A stretch of 36,305 bases of DNA. Origin: an uncultured Lachnospiraceae bacterium (GTDB taxonomy: Bacteria > Bacillota > Clostridia > Lachnospirales > Lachnospiraceae). The notes below the pieces were generated by a model. It searched no databases. It was not told the origin of the DNA and saw nothing but the letters and a program-made list of their open reading frames with translations. Positions 24,048 to 33,600 of this stretch are shown piece by piece (within the stretch, counting starts at the first letter, position 1; the number at the start of each line of letters is the position of its first letter). The position numbers and the translations under genes were made by a program. Location of the stretch: the NCBI GenBank assembly GCA_947174705.1, contig CAMWKB010000012.1:1-36305 (forward strand), written 5' to 3'.

Positions 24048-24059
24048 GAACAAATGTTC
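24048..24059 (+). promoter_or_regulatory. LexA (SOS) box upstream of dnaD
   Basis: GAACAAATGTTC is a perfect GAAC-N4-GTTC palindrome followed by G, matching the Gram-positive LexA/DinR core. It lies 8 bp after the last DnaA-like box and 50 bp before the dnaD -10 element. Whether LexA binds is untested. Confidence 0.55.
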
Positions 24060-24108
24060 GGTTTTTCTTTCTGTCAAAATGACTATATCTTTTTAAAATT
24101 TATCATGA

Positions 24109-24114
24109 TATAAT
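24109..24114 (+). promoter_or_regulatory. -10 box of the dnaD operon promoter
   Basis: TATAAT 35 bp before the dnaD ATG. The region 17 bp upstream (TATCTT) is a poor -35, which would fit an activated or weak promoter. Confidence 0.5.
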
Positions 24115-24149
24115 TCATTTTACTTTGAGATATTTAGGGGTGTGCAGGA

Positions 24150-25145
24150 ATGAGTCAGTTAACAATTTATCAGGATAATTATACGGATGCAACGGTGATT
24201 TCCAACCGATTTATAGATGAATATATGCAGCCGGCAAACGATGCACAGCTCAAAATTTATCTTTATCTGGTACGTATAATGAGCGCAAGACTCTCTACCA
24301 GCGTCTCCAACATCGCGGATATATTCAATTATACCGAGAAGGATGTTCTGCGTGCGCTGAAATATTGGGAGAAAAACTGTCTGCTCAAATTAGACTATGA
24401 TGATGCCAAAAATCTGACCGGGATTCATTTACTTGACCTGGATGCGCAAGAACCTGTACATGAGACAGTTCCCGAAAAAGAGCCTTTTGATTACGAGAAA
24501 CCGGCTTACTCCTTAGACCAGCTTACAGCCTTTAAATCCAATGAATCGACTTCGAGGCTGCTGTTTATTACGGAACAGTACCTAAAGAAAACTCTCAGTG
24601 CAAGCGAAATGCAGACAATCTTTTTTATTTCGGACAAGCTTAGGTTTTCGGAAGATTTGATTGATTATTTGATCCAATACTGCGTAGACCGCGGCAAGAA
24701 AGATTTAAGATACATTGAAAAGGTCGCAATCAACTGGGCGCAGTCCGGCGTTACCACACCTGAACAGGCTGAGCTTTATGCGCATAAATATGACAAGATC
24801 GTATATGACGTAATGAAAATGTTAGGCAAGTCTAACATGCCTACTAAGACAGAAGTATCTTACATTAACCGCTGGACCAAAGAGTACGCTTTTGAATTTG
24901 ACATTATTTGTGCCGCTTGTGAAAAAACCGTCCTTGCTACCGATAAGCACCGCTTTGAATATGCAGACCGTATCTTAGGAAACTGGTACAAGTCCGGCGT
25001 CCATCATATAGGCGACATCCAAACTCTGGAAGAGAACTTTAAACAAAGCAGGAAGCCTAAAATTTCTTCCGGCAATAAATTTAATCAGTTTATGCACAAC
25101 CAATATGACTTTGATGTATTAGAAAAAGAACTTTTGAGCAATTAA
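24150..25145 (+). CDS. DnaD-domain replication protein
   Basis: Primosome-type protein of the DnaD/DnaB (Firmicute) family. The N-terminal part (about 1-110) resembles the DnaD winged-helix domain (IFNYTEKDVLRALKYWEKNCLL). Two copies of the DnaB_2 (DDBH2) domain follow, near residues 145-215 and 220-300. Each ends in the family's tyrosine/tryptophan helix, IEKVAINWAQSGV and ADRILGNWYKSGV, corresponding to the YxxxIxxxW motif that contacts DNA. Length 331 residues is longer than B. subtilis DnaD (232) because of the doubled domain. It heads the operon with the DnaI-like loader gene, 21 bp downstream. Confidence 0.9.
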   Translation: MSQLTIYQDNYTDATVISNRFIDEYMQPANDAQLKIYLYLVRIMSARLSTSVSNIADIFNYTEKDVLRALKYWEKNCLLKLDYDDAKNLTGIHLLDLDAQEPVHETVPEKEPFDYEKPAYSLDQLTAFKSNESTSRLLFITEQYLKKTLSASEMQTIFFISDKLRFSEDLIDYLIQYCVDRGKKDLRYIEKVAINWAQSGVTTPEQAELYAHKYDKIVYDVMKMLGKSNMPTKTEVSYINRWTKEYAFEFDIICAACEKTVLATDKHRFEYADRILGNWYKSGVHHIGDIQTLEENFKQSRKPKISSGNKFNQFMHNQYDFDVLEKELLSN

Positions 25146-25166
25146 TGTATTTAAAAGGAGACTGCT

Positions 25167-26138
25167 GTGTCACTCACTAATACCCAGTATGATATCATAC
25201 TCAGAGGTTATGAAAATAAACAATTAAACACCCGCCACGAATTAGAGCGCAGGACTAAGTATGTATATGAGCATATTCCGGCTTACCGTGAGTTAGAAGA
25301 TACCATAGCCACGCTTTCCGTCTCCCAGGGCAAAAAGTACCTTGAAGGCAACGAGAGTGCTATAGAAGAACTTAAAGCTGAGCTTGCCCGCCTTTCGGCG
25401 AGAAAAGCGCAGCTTCTTGAAGATGCGGGCCTTCCCGCAGACTATCTGAAACCATCTTATACCTGTCCTGACTGCAGGGACACCGGATATATTGACGGTC
25501 AGAAATGCCATTGTTTTAAACAGACAATGATAACTCTTTTATATGAGCAGTCCAATATCCGTGAAATGCTCCAGAATGAGAATTTCGATGCTCTATCCTA
25601 TGAATATTACGAGGGTGAGCACTTATCGCATTTTAGAAATGCCGTTACCACCTGTCAGAATTTTGTAAAAAATTTTAATTCTGACTACCATAATTTGTTC
25701 TTTTATGGTACAGTGGGTACAGGTAAATCTTTTTTATCTAACTGTGTGGCTAAAGAATTAATTGAAAGCGGTCACTCGGTTATCTATTTCAGTTCGTCGG
25801 GTCTTTTTGACTTATTATCCAAGTATTCGTTTGATTTTAAGAATCGCGAAGACCAGATTGAACAGCACAATGATTTATATCAGTGCGATTTGTTGATTAT
25901 TGACGACTTAGGTACGGAACTGACGAACCAATTTGTTACGTCACAGCTTTTTTCCCTATTAAACGGACGTCATATGGGCAAAAAAGCAACTGTTATTTCT
26001 ACGAACCTTTCTCTGGAAGAACTGCGTAACCGATATTCGGATCGTATTTTTTCCCGCATCACCAGTCATTATGAGATATGCAAATTGACCGGACCTGATA
26101 TCCGTATGTACAAAAAGCGTTTACTGAACAGAAAGTGA
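25167..26138 (+). CDS. dnaI: DnaI/DnaC-type helicase loader ATPase
   Basis: AAA+ ATPase that loads the replicative helicase. The N-terminal helicase-binding part holds a zinc-binding cluster, CPDCRDTGYIDGQKCHCF (near residues 98-115), as in Bacillus DnaI. The ATPase core has Walker A YGTVGTGKSF, Walker B LLIIDDLGTE and sensor ISTNLSLEEL. The terminal SDRIFSRI carries the arginine finger. Length 323 residues matches DnaI (311). The start is GTG at 25167 with AAAGGAG six bases upstream. The dnaD neighbour supports a role in the primosome. The PRPP synthetase-like gene starts 9 bp later. Confidence 0.92.
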   Translation: MSLTNTQYDIILRGYENKQLNTRHELERRTKYVYEHIPAYRELEDTIATLSVSQGKKYLEGNESAIEELKAELARLSARKAQLLEDAGLPADYLKPSYTCPDCRDTGYIDGQKCHCFKQTMITLLYEQSNIREMLQNENFDALSYEYYEGEHLSHFRNAVTTCQNFVKNFNSDYHNLFFYGTVGTGKSFLSNCVAKELIESGHSVIYFSSSGLFDLLSKYSFDFKNREDQIEQHNDLYQCDLLIIDDLGTELTNQFVTSQLFSLLNGRHMGKKATVISTNLSLEELRNRYSDRIFSRITSHYEICKLTGPDIRMYKKRLLNRK

Positions 26139-26147
26139 GGATTTTTC

Positions 26148-27338
26148 ATGGCAAAGCGCGAAGAAAAAAGAAATCTGGAAACCATTCCCGTCGGTTCTCT
26201 CGGTATCATTCCGTTAGAAGGCTGTAAATCACTGGGAGAAAAAGTAGATTATTTTCTTGTCAAATGGAGAGCTGAGCGCGAAAGCGAGCACAAAGGCAGT
26301 CTGGCTTTCACCGGCTACCAGCGGGATTCATATATTCTGGATGCCAAAGTACCTAGATTCGGCTCAGGAGAAGCCAAAGGCGTTATAAACCAGTCTGTCA
26401 GGGGCGACGACCTTTATCTATTGGTAGATGTTGCAAATTACAGCCTGACATATTCCCTGTGCGGACACGAAAACCACATGTCCCCGGACGACCATTATCA
26501 GGATTTAAAACGTATAATTGCCGCAATCGGCGGTAAGGCTAGGCGTATAACAGTTATCATGCCATATCTGTATGAAAGCCGTCAGTCCAAAAGATCTTCA
26601 AGAGAATCCCTTGACTGTGCGATTGCCCTGCAGGAAATGGTTAAAATGGGCGTCGATAATATTATTTCCTTCGATGCTCATGACGCAAGAGTACAGAATG
26701 CCATTCCGCTGCATGGTTTTGAGACGGTACAGCCTGCATACCAGTTCATTAAGGGACTGCTTAATAATGTGAAGGGCTTAAACATCGACAATGACCATAT
26801 GATGGTAATAAGCCCCGATGAAGGCGGCACCAGCAGGGCAATCTATATTGCCAATGTATTAGGGCTGGACATGGGTATGTTTTATAAGAGAAGAGACTAT
26901 ACCAGATTAGTAAACGGACATAATCCGGTTGTTGCACACGAATTTCTCGGAAGCAGCATAGAGGGTAAGGATGTGATCATTATTGATGACATGATCTCTT
27001 CCGGCAATACCATACTTGAAGTTGCCGCTGCCCTAAAAGCCAGAAAGGCCAAACGTATTTTTGCATTTGCTACCTTCGGTTTATTTACATCCGGACTGGA
27101 ACGTTTTGATAAAGCTTATGAAGACGGTATCGTTGACAGGGTTCTTACAACTAATTTAATATACCAACCACCGGAACTTCTTAAACGTGAGTGGTATATT
27201 GACTGCGATTTAAGTAAATATATAGCATATATAATCGATACGTTAAATCACGATTCATCAATCAGCGATCTGCTGAACCCTGTAGAGCGTATTCAGTCTA
27301 TTATAGCCAGGTATAATGCGGGGGAATTATTGCAATAG
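26148..27338 (+). CDS. prs: Ribose-phosphate pyrophosphokinase, long divergent form
   Basis: Predicted PRPP synthetase. Recognisable blocks are the flexible loop MPYLYESRQSKRSSRES, FDAHDARVQNAIP (counterpart of DLHAxQIQGFF), VISPDEGGTSRA and the PRPP-binding loop VIIIDDMISSGNT. At 396 residues it is about 80 longer than the common enzyme, with extra N-terminal and middle sequence, and the motifs diverge (SSGNT for the usual DTAGT). It may be a specialised paralogue rather than the sole Prs. It is in the dnaD operon (GTGAGG ribosome site inside the end of the loader gene), coupling nucleotide precursor supply to replication genes, which is an inference. Confidence 0.82.
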   Translation: MAKREEKRNLETIPVGSLGIIPLEGCKSLGEKVDYFLVKWRAERESEHKGSLAFTGYQRDSYILDAKVPRFGSGEAKGVINQSVRGDDLYLLVDVANYSLTYSLCGHENHMSPDDHYQDLKRIIAAIGGKARRITVIMPYLYESRQSKRSSRESLDCAIALQEMVKMGVDNIISFDAHDARVQNAIPLHGFETVQPAYQFIKGLLNNVKGLNIDNDHMMVISPDEGGTSRAIYIANVLGLDMGMFYKRRDYTRLVNGHNPVVAHEFLGSSIEGKDVIIIDDMISSGNTILEVAAALKARKAKRIFAFATFGLFTSGLERFDKAYEDGIVDRVLTTNLIYQPPELLKREWYIDCDLSKYIAYIIDTLNHDSSISDLLNPVERIQSIIARYNAGELLQ

Positions 27339-27347
27339 TATGATTAT

Positions 27348-27377
27348 AAGATGCCGCCTCGTAAGGGGTGGCATCTT
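27348..27377 (+). promoter_or_regulatory. Intercistronic hairpin before the zinc-ribbon gene
   Basis: AAGATGCCGCC and GGTGGCATCTT form an 11-bp stem with one G-U pair and an 8-nt loop. Only one further T precedes GACAATGAGG, so it is not a classical terminator. It lies just before the ribosome site GAGGTGG and could modulate read-through, mRNA stability or translation of the downstream gene. Confidence 0.55.
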
Positions 27378-27396
27378 TGACAATGAGGTGGTTACA

Positions 27397-30300
27397 GTGC
27401 TATTAATAAAAGCAAATCCGGAATTAAAAAACGTTTTTAAAAGATTAATTAAAACAATGAACATGCCGGTCACATGGAATGATATTTTAGTTGTGACAAA
27501 CAATTACCTTATCCTTGCGGGAGATGTCCGTTCATTGGTTTTTAATTTTGACAATACCAAAATATATACAACCATTCTGGAAATCCCACCGGAAAGCGCC
27601 CAGCTTGAGACTCTTCCAAGCGACGCTTTTCTTAACAATGTGCTTAATATAACCATATATGCTTTTGGAAAATGGGGCTCAATAAACGGTCTTAAGGTGG
27701 ATAAGGACTATAAGACCCTGAATACACTGTTTTCACAAATTTTTCGTCCTGTAAGCGTCGAGCCTGAATTTGGCGAAAGCAATTTCCGCTTTTATAAAAG
27801 CGGCATGCAGATTACTTATGAAGACGCCGTGATTTCTGCATTAAAGCTATTAAGACAGGAACTGAAGCTGAATGATAAACAGAGCTTAATCACAGCCGAG
27901 GCAGGCGACGAGAATGAAGCTGCCTCACAAGGAGAGTCATCCGGTGAAAATGACGCCAGATCACGCCACAGAAACAGTTTTGATTTAGATGATTACGAAA
28001 ACGATTATGAAATCGGTCTCTGGCACAATCTATGTTGGAAGAAAGATACCGCGCACTTTACAAGATCGCCCATAAGTGACAGCGATTCTGCTAAGTCGCG
28101 CATCGGTAATAATTTTTATATGACAAATTACTTATGCCCAAAATGTGAAGGAAGACTATATTTGGGTGTATATCCTGTGGATAAAGAACTCTTGATCGAG
28201 ACAGACGAAGGCAGGGTATTCATGGCCAGAACCTATGCTTGCCACAACTGTAATATACTCTATACACCAAGACCTCAGAAATTACTGCAGGAAGGTGATA
28301 TATATAATTTAAATTTTGATTCCGACCGGGTTGCCTATGAAGACTACCTGGATATTTTAGGTTACAGGGCTGAACGTACTACAAATCCCAACTTTAATGA
28401 ATTTGAATCAGAGCGCAACCGAAAGAAAGACGGTGTAGAAGCACCAAATAAAGCCTCAGACGAACAATCCGAGCAGGCAAAAGATGATAATATCGGTTCC
28501 GCCAGCAGCCCAGATTCTGCCCCTCTTTCAAAAATGAAGAGTATAAAAGAAAAACTGTCCAAAGGTGGAAGCAGATTTTTCTCCAAAAACAAAAATAGAA
28601 AGGTCACAGATTCTGACAATACTGATATTCCGGATGCTTCTGCTGATGAAGCAGTAGCTGCGGCGGTTTCTAAAGAACAAAGCATTGAAGAGCAGACTCA
28701 GACGGATCATCCCACAGTCGGTCACAATTTAGAGTCTCCATATTCTACAACACAAGAACCGACAGGACAACGTCCAGAGTCCAAATACCCGGATACTAAA
28801 CTCTCAGAACCTCAACGCCCGGAAAAACAACAGCCGGAAGTACAGCGCCCGGAAATACAAAGTTCAACATCACATGCTTCACAACCGCAGAGCCAACCGG
28901 TAACCCAACACAATAGCGTACAAAACCCAGACTCTGCCAGCGCTCCGGCTTTACCCAGCGCTGCACAGGCAGATGCTCCGCCTTCACGTATTCAGATAGC
29001 CCAGCTTTCCAAGAAAACAACAGATGAGTTAAAAGCCATTCTATCTGACTTAGAGCGCAAAGGCGAATCTGATGCCCCAGAACAGCGTTTAAGCACCCAA
29101 GACGCCAATTATACAGCCGCAGTAAGGTCCACCCTTAAAGCGAAGCTAACGGTCAAATATGACGCCCGTATGAACGCTATGGGCAATTTGTCTCTCAAAC
29201 AGCTCTCAGACCTAAAAAAACAAATTGAAAAGGAAACGGTTCTTGCCGAGGATAAAAAGGAAAGCTATATAAAGAATATAAACGCTCTTTTATATAAGGC
29301 AGAAGCAAAAGCTCTGGAACAAAAGGTTGAGCTTAGCAAAAATAAAACTTATGCTGAAATCGAGCAAATAATAAAAGATGTGGAAAATACGGATATTCCA
29401 GATGAACTCAAGCGGGAAACATTAGAGAAATTAAATCTTGTCAAATCCGCCCGCGCAAACAGGGAAGCAGAGCATTTGATTGTGCACATGCCACTGCATA
29501 TGGACAGAAAGCAGCTTTCCGTATATTTGGATAAACTGGATCAATATAAAGAAGTAGATTTAACGCCATACCGTACACAAATAGACCATCGGATGGATAT
29601 GGCGGAAAAAGAAGAGATATCCGCAATGATGAAGCGCGGCGGCAAGAAGGACAGAAATGCGTGGCAGAAGCTCTATGAAGAATTAAAGGAACGTGATTAT
29701 AAGGAAGAAAATAAGGCTCCTTTTCTGGAAAAAATATATGATAAAATCCGACAGCTTGACGAAGATGCAATCGAAAGAATCTGTCCCAGCATTGTAACCC
29801 TTTCTTTTGAAGAGGGTCTTAAGGCGTACGAAGAAATCAGCCAAGGCATGTTTCTGCCAGAATTAAAGACCGATACCTTAGAAATGATCAAGAGACGCCT
29901 TACTAAACTTAAAACCGACGAAAGCACTCAGCTTATGCGGAAATTAAAAAATGATATGGATGATAAAATGCCTGACTACGATGGTTTTTATTTCTATAAT
30001 GCAAGGGAAGAGATGAAACTCGCACAAGGCGCTCAGAGCAAATATCAAGAGTATGATGATGAAAGAGTAAATGCCGATGCTGACCTTGAACGGGAACGCC
30101 AGGCTATGTTTCGCGCAATAGACGGATATGCGGCCGCAAGGGGAGAATATGAGTATCCTCTTATGGTCTGTGATACTTCACGTGCCAGAAACGGAAAAGA
30201 AGGCTTTGTGCTTACTCCGGACCACATTTTCTATCATACTTTCTTAAAATCCGGCAAAATAAACATATTGGATATTAACAAAGTAAAATCCGCTAACCGT

Positions 30301-30558
30301 TTTTTTTCAAAAGGCATTTATATTAAACATATGGGCGGAGGAAAAGAAAAACTTCCTAATAACGTGATTTCGGACAATTGGGAAATATTTGCAAAAATTC
30401 TGGATGATTTTGCAACCTACCTTAAGGAAAAGCCTGAATCCAGAAGTATTGAATATATGGCAAAAGAAAAACATGATGTGATACACTGTTACCGCTGTGG
30501 ATACGTTTATAAAAACGGAAGTGTCTGCCCGAAGTGCGGAAGTAAGACGAATAGGTAA
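27397..30558 (+). CDS. Large zinc-ribbon / coiled-coil protein of unknown function
   Basis: A 1,053-residue protein that I do not recognise as a named family. Order: a globular N-terminal domain (about 1-165), an acidic linker, a zinc-ribbon (CPKC at 247-250, CHNC at 282-285), a proline/glutamine/serine-rich low-complexity stretch (about 440-545) with repeated RPE/QRPE units, a charged helical region (about 550-890) with recurring ELKxxLxxLER-like helices, a PH-like segment (FVLTPDHIFYHTFLKSGKI) and a final zinc-ribbon (CYRC 1031-1034, CPKC 1044-1047). No signal peptide or membrane helix is seen, so it should be cytoplasmic. The upstream extension of the frame overlaps the PRPP synthetase gene; GTG at 27397 behind GAGGTGG is the better start. 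It could be a scaffold or a sensor, but that is speculation. Confidence 0.75.
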   Translation: MLLIKANPELKNVFKRLIKTMNMPVTWNDILVVTNNYLILAGDVRSLVFNFDNTKIYTTILEIPPESAQLETLPSDAFLNNVLNITIYAFGKWGSINGLKVDKDYKTLNTLFSQIFRPVSVEPEFGESNFRFYKSGMQITYEDAVISALKLLRQELKLNDKQSLITAEAGDENEAASQGESSGENDARSRHRNSFDLDDYENDYEIGLWHNLCWKKDTAHFTRSPISDSDSAKSRIGNNFYMTNYLCPKCEGRLYLGVYPVDKELLIETDEGRVFMARTYACHNCNILYTPRPQKLLQEGDIYNLNFDSDRVAYEDYLDILGYRAERTTNPNFNEFESERNRKKDGVEAPNKASDEQSEQAKDDNIGSASSPDSAPLSKMKSIKEKLSKGGSRFFSKNKNRKVTDSDNTDIPDASADEAVAAAVSKEQSIEEQTQTDHPTVGHNLESPYSTTQEPTGQRPESKYPDTKLSEPQRPEKQQPEVQRPEIQSSTSHASQPQSQPVTQHNSVQNPDSASAPALPSAAQADAPPSRIQIAQLSKKTTDELKAILSDLERKGESDAPEQRLSTQDANYTAAVRSTLKAKLTVKYDARMNAMGNLSLKQLSDLKKQIEKETVLAEDKKESYIKNINALLYKAEAKALEQKVELSKNKTYAEIEQIIKDVENTDIPDELKRETLEKLNLVKSARANREAEHLIVHMPLHMDRKQLSVYLDKLDQYKEVDLTPYRTQIDHRMDMAEKEEISAMMKRGGKKDRNAWQKLYEELKERDYKEENKAPFLEKIYDKIRQLDEDAIERICPSIVTLSFEEGLKAYEEISQGMFLPELKTDTLEMIKRRLTKLKTDESTQLMRKLKNDMDDKMPDYDGFYFYNAREEMKLAQGAQSKYQEYDDERVNADADLERERQAMFRAIDGYAAARGEYEYPLMVCDTSRARNGKEGFVLTPDHIFYHTFLKSGKINILDINKVKSANRFFSKGIYIKHMGGGKEKLPNNVISDNWEIFAKILDDFATYLKEKPESRSIEYMAKEKHDVIHCYRCGYVYKNGSVCPKCGSKTNR

Positions 30559-30575
30559 ATTAGTATTTTTTAATA

Positions 30576-30626
30576 AAAAAGAGGATGTTCCTCCGGTTGT
30601 ATAACCTTTGGAACACCCTCTTTTTA
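30576..30626. terminator. Bidirectional terminator between the zinc-ribbon and pectinesterase genes
   Basis: AAAAAGAGGATGTTCC (30576-30591) pairs with GGAACACCCTCTTTTT (30610-30625) with a single mismatch and an 18-nt loop. The A and T flanks give a T run in both directions, serving the two convergent genes. Confidence 0.88.
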
Positions 30627-30657
30627 ATTTTATACGTGCCTAAACTTCTGAGTCCGA

Positions 30658-33600
30658 TTACTTAAATAAGTCAAAGAATGAAGTTGTCGAAACACTTCCC
30701 CATGTGAAGTTTTTAAGGCTTCGAGCCGCTATTTTGAATGTCGCTGTCTTTCCGCCCACATAGCTATCATCATCTGCTTTAACTATTACGCTTGCCGTTC
30801 CTTTGTTAGTGTTATTTACAAATGTTATATCGAACTTACCGTATAACGCACTATCAAAGCCATTAGCTTCTTTATCAAGAACAACATCAACAAAGTTGTT
30901 CTTACCCTTGAAGGTAATCCTCATGCTGTAAGGCTGCACAGGTTCACCTGTATAGCTGAAATTCTTAGCAGGCTTTGTTGCTCCTGCTGCGTCATAGAAA
31001 GTTATCTTAGCTGTAGACAGGTCTTTAACGGTGCTGCTATCAACAGCCTTAATTTCATATGACTTGATTATGGATGTTGAGCTGTCATATCCACCTTTAC
31101 CTTCAATCTTTACATATGCTGTTCCAGCTGCTGTACTCTTGCCTAAAGGCGTTGTTCCAGCTGCATCACTACAGTATGTTACTTTGTAATTAGATTTCTT
31201 AAGCAGTGTATTAGTGTCATTCTCAATTACACATGGTACAGACTTATATACCTTGGCTTTACCAAAAGCCACATCCGAAACTATAACAGTAACATTTGCT
31301 TCACTCATTGCTGCTTTTTCAATTGTGAATTGTCCGGTCTTCTTTACTCCCTTATAGTTTCCAAGTCCTGTTACAGTGTATTTTGCAGTTCCTACTTTCT
31401 TGTTTGCACTGTAGGTAATCTTGTAATCTACACCCTGATCCAGTTCCTTTCCATCATATGTAACTTCAAGAGCATCTTTTGCAAATGTAACCCCTGTACT
31501 TACAAATTTAAGTTTAGTGTTGCCTGCAGACACTTCTGTACCATCCAGTGCTACTTTTACCTTGGTTTCATCCTTAGCTGCCGGTTTGATAGTATAGGTC
31601 TTAGATACTGTTCCCACGCAGTCTGCACTGATTCCTGTAACTGTGAATGTCTTCTTGCCTGCACTGATTATATCGCTTGGATATGATACTATATAATCCG
31701 TACCTTCTACAAGAGTCTTAGTCTTACCTTTGTTCTCTATAGAAGTAAATGTAGGTTTCTTTGGCGTTCCGTCATAGATTATATTCTTGTTCGCAGTATT
31801 ATCAAGCTTAACAACAAGTTTTACATTCTTCTGCGCTTCCTTAGATACAACAACTACATCCAGTTCACGTGAATCCTTGAAGCTGCCTTTTCCATTGATT
31901 GTTACTTTTGTTTCATTGTCAGCAGTAGACCACTTCTTGCTCTTATTACCTGGAACAGCAAACTCAAAGTCCTTATTAGCTGCCAGTTTCTTTCCATTGT
32001 AGGTCAGAACAGGTGTTGCCTTAGCGCCATCTACTACTACCAATTTATCGCCTTCTACCGCTCCTGCACCTAATTCATCACTCTTAGCCAGACTCTTCTG
32101 CTTAATATTAAAGGTCTTGTCTGTTTTTCCGCTCAGGTTGCCCTTACCGGTTACGGTAATCTTAGCCTTACTGTCAGCAACCTTAACATTATTGCTGAAT
32201 TTAACAGTATACTCAATACCAGGAATGAGAGGTTCTCCGTCATAAGTTACTGTATATTTAGGAATTATTGCACTTCCGGTATAGGTGTAGTCTTCCTTAT
32301 TAAGGATAATCTCTAATCCTTCGCCAGTGCCGCTGAAGCCGCCGCTGCCATCGTCAATTGTATATTCGAATGTGCTGATGTTGCTTACATTCTCTCCCTT
32401 TACTGCAATTGCCTTAATGGTTGTTGTCGCTTCAATAACAATCGGGGTTTCATAAAGCGTACCGTCTTCCGCGCTTGGATTGGTTCCATCCGTTGTATAA
32501 TAAATTACTGCATCTGCTGTTGCGCTGGTCAGAATAATGGTAGTCCCTTTTGCCACTTCTCCCTCTGGTGTATCAGAAGCAGGAGAATATACGAAGGTCT
32601 CCGGATCGACACCCTCCAAAACCGTATAGGAATAAGTGACAATATTACTATCGTTGTAACCTAGTTTTACCGCAATTGCCTTGATGGTCATATCCGCATT
32701 AACAACAATCGGAGCTGTATAAAGTGTGCCATTTTCCGCACTCGGATCAGTTCCATCTGTTGTATAGTAAATCTCCGCGCCTTCCGTCTTACTGGTCAGT
32801 GTAATTTCCTGATTTGGCAGAACTTCTCCTGACGGTATATCCGGCGTCGGAGCGGATACCGGTCCCGGAAGTTCCATATTCTTTCCTTCAAAAGGATTCC
32901 AGCTTCCCAAGAAGGTTGCAACCGTGATTTCACTGCCGTCAGCAAGCTTTGGCTCGGTAAGGACGCCGCCGCCCAGTGTAGTCTCTCTCGCGGAAGAGTT
33001 ATCCACTCCCGAAAGCTCTATTGTTCCATACTCAGTACACAATTGTGAACCTGTTGACAATCCGGAATACCATGCTTTAGGCGTTATGAGAGACTTGCCT
33101 TTTTCAGTTGCCCAATGTGCATCTGTTTCATCAATGATTGTATAATAAAATACGGCTTCACCTGTGCCTCCCTGCCATGCTCGGCCGAATCCGCCCGGCT
33201 TTGAAAGATATGTAGAGGCTGAATCAACGCCCGGAGTAATTGATGTTACATGACAGTTGTACATTAAATATCCGCGCCCTGATTTCTGCTGGGGCGCCGT
33301 AATGTATGCTATATCTCCGTCTGTATCGCTGGTATTAAGGATTAAGTCGCACTTTGCAAATACTGCCGTCATACCGCCGAAGATATAGTCTACCGCACCG
33401 TATACATCACAGTCATAAAATGCTGCCGTTGCATTTTCACCGCCGTACACCACATCCTGTCTTCCCACGAAAGAGCAGTTGTCAAACCATGCTTCCTTCA
33501 CATTATTTGTCAGGGCAATCGCAGTCGCTCTCTCCACGTAAGCCTTTTCCTGAACTTTTGTATCACCCGCTGTCTTTAATTCTGCTCTCGGTGTATTGCC

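Noticed and set aside
23935-24149. A chromosomal replication origin
   Set aside because: DnaA boxes are present, but dnaA, dnaN, rpmH and other usual oriC neighbours are absent and the gap is only about 215 bp. A regulatory or titration cluster is more likely.
28360-29030. Repetitive P/Q/S-rich stretch in the zinc-ribbon gene as a mobile element or tandem DNA repeat
   Set aside because: The units (RPE/QRPE) are irregular and in frame, as expected for a low-complexity linker; no terminal repeats or insertion signs.
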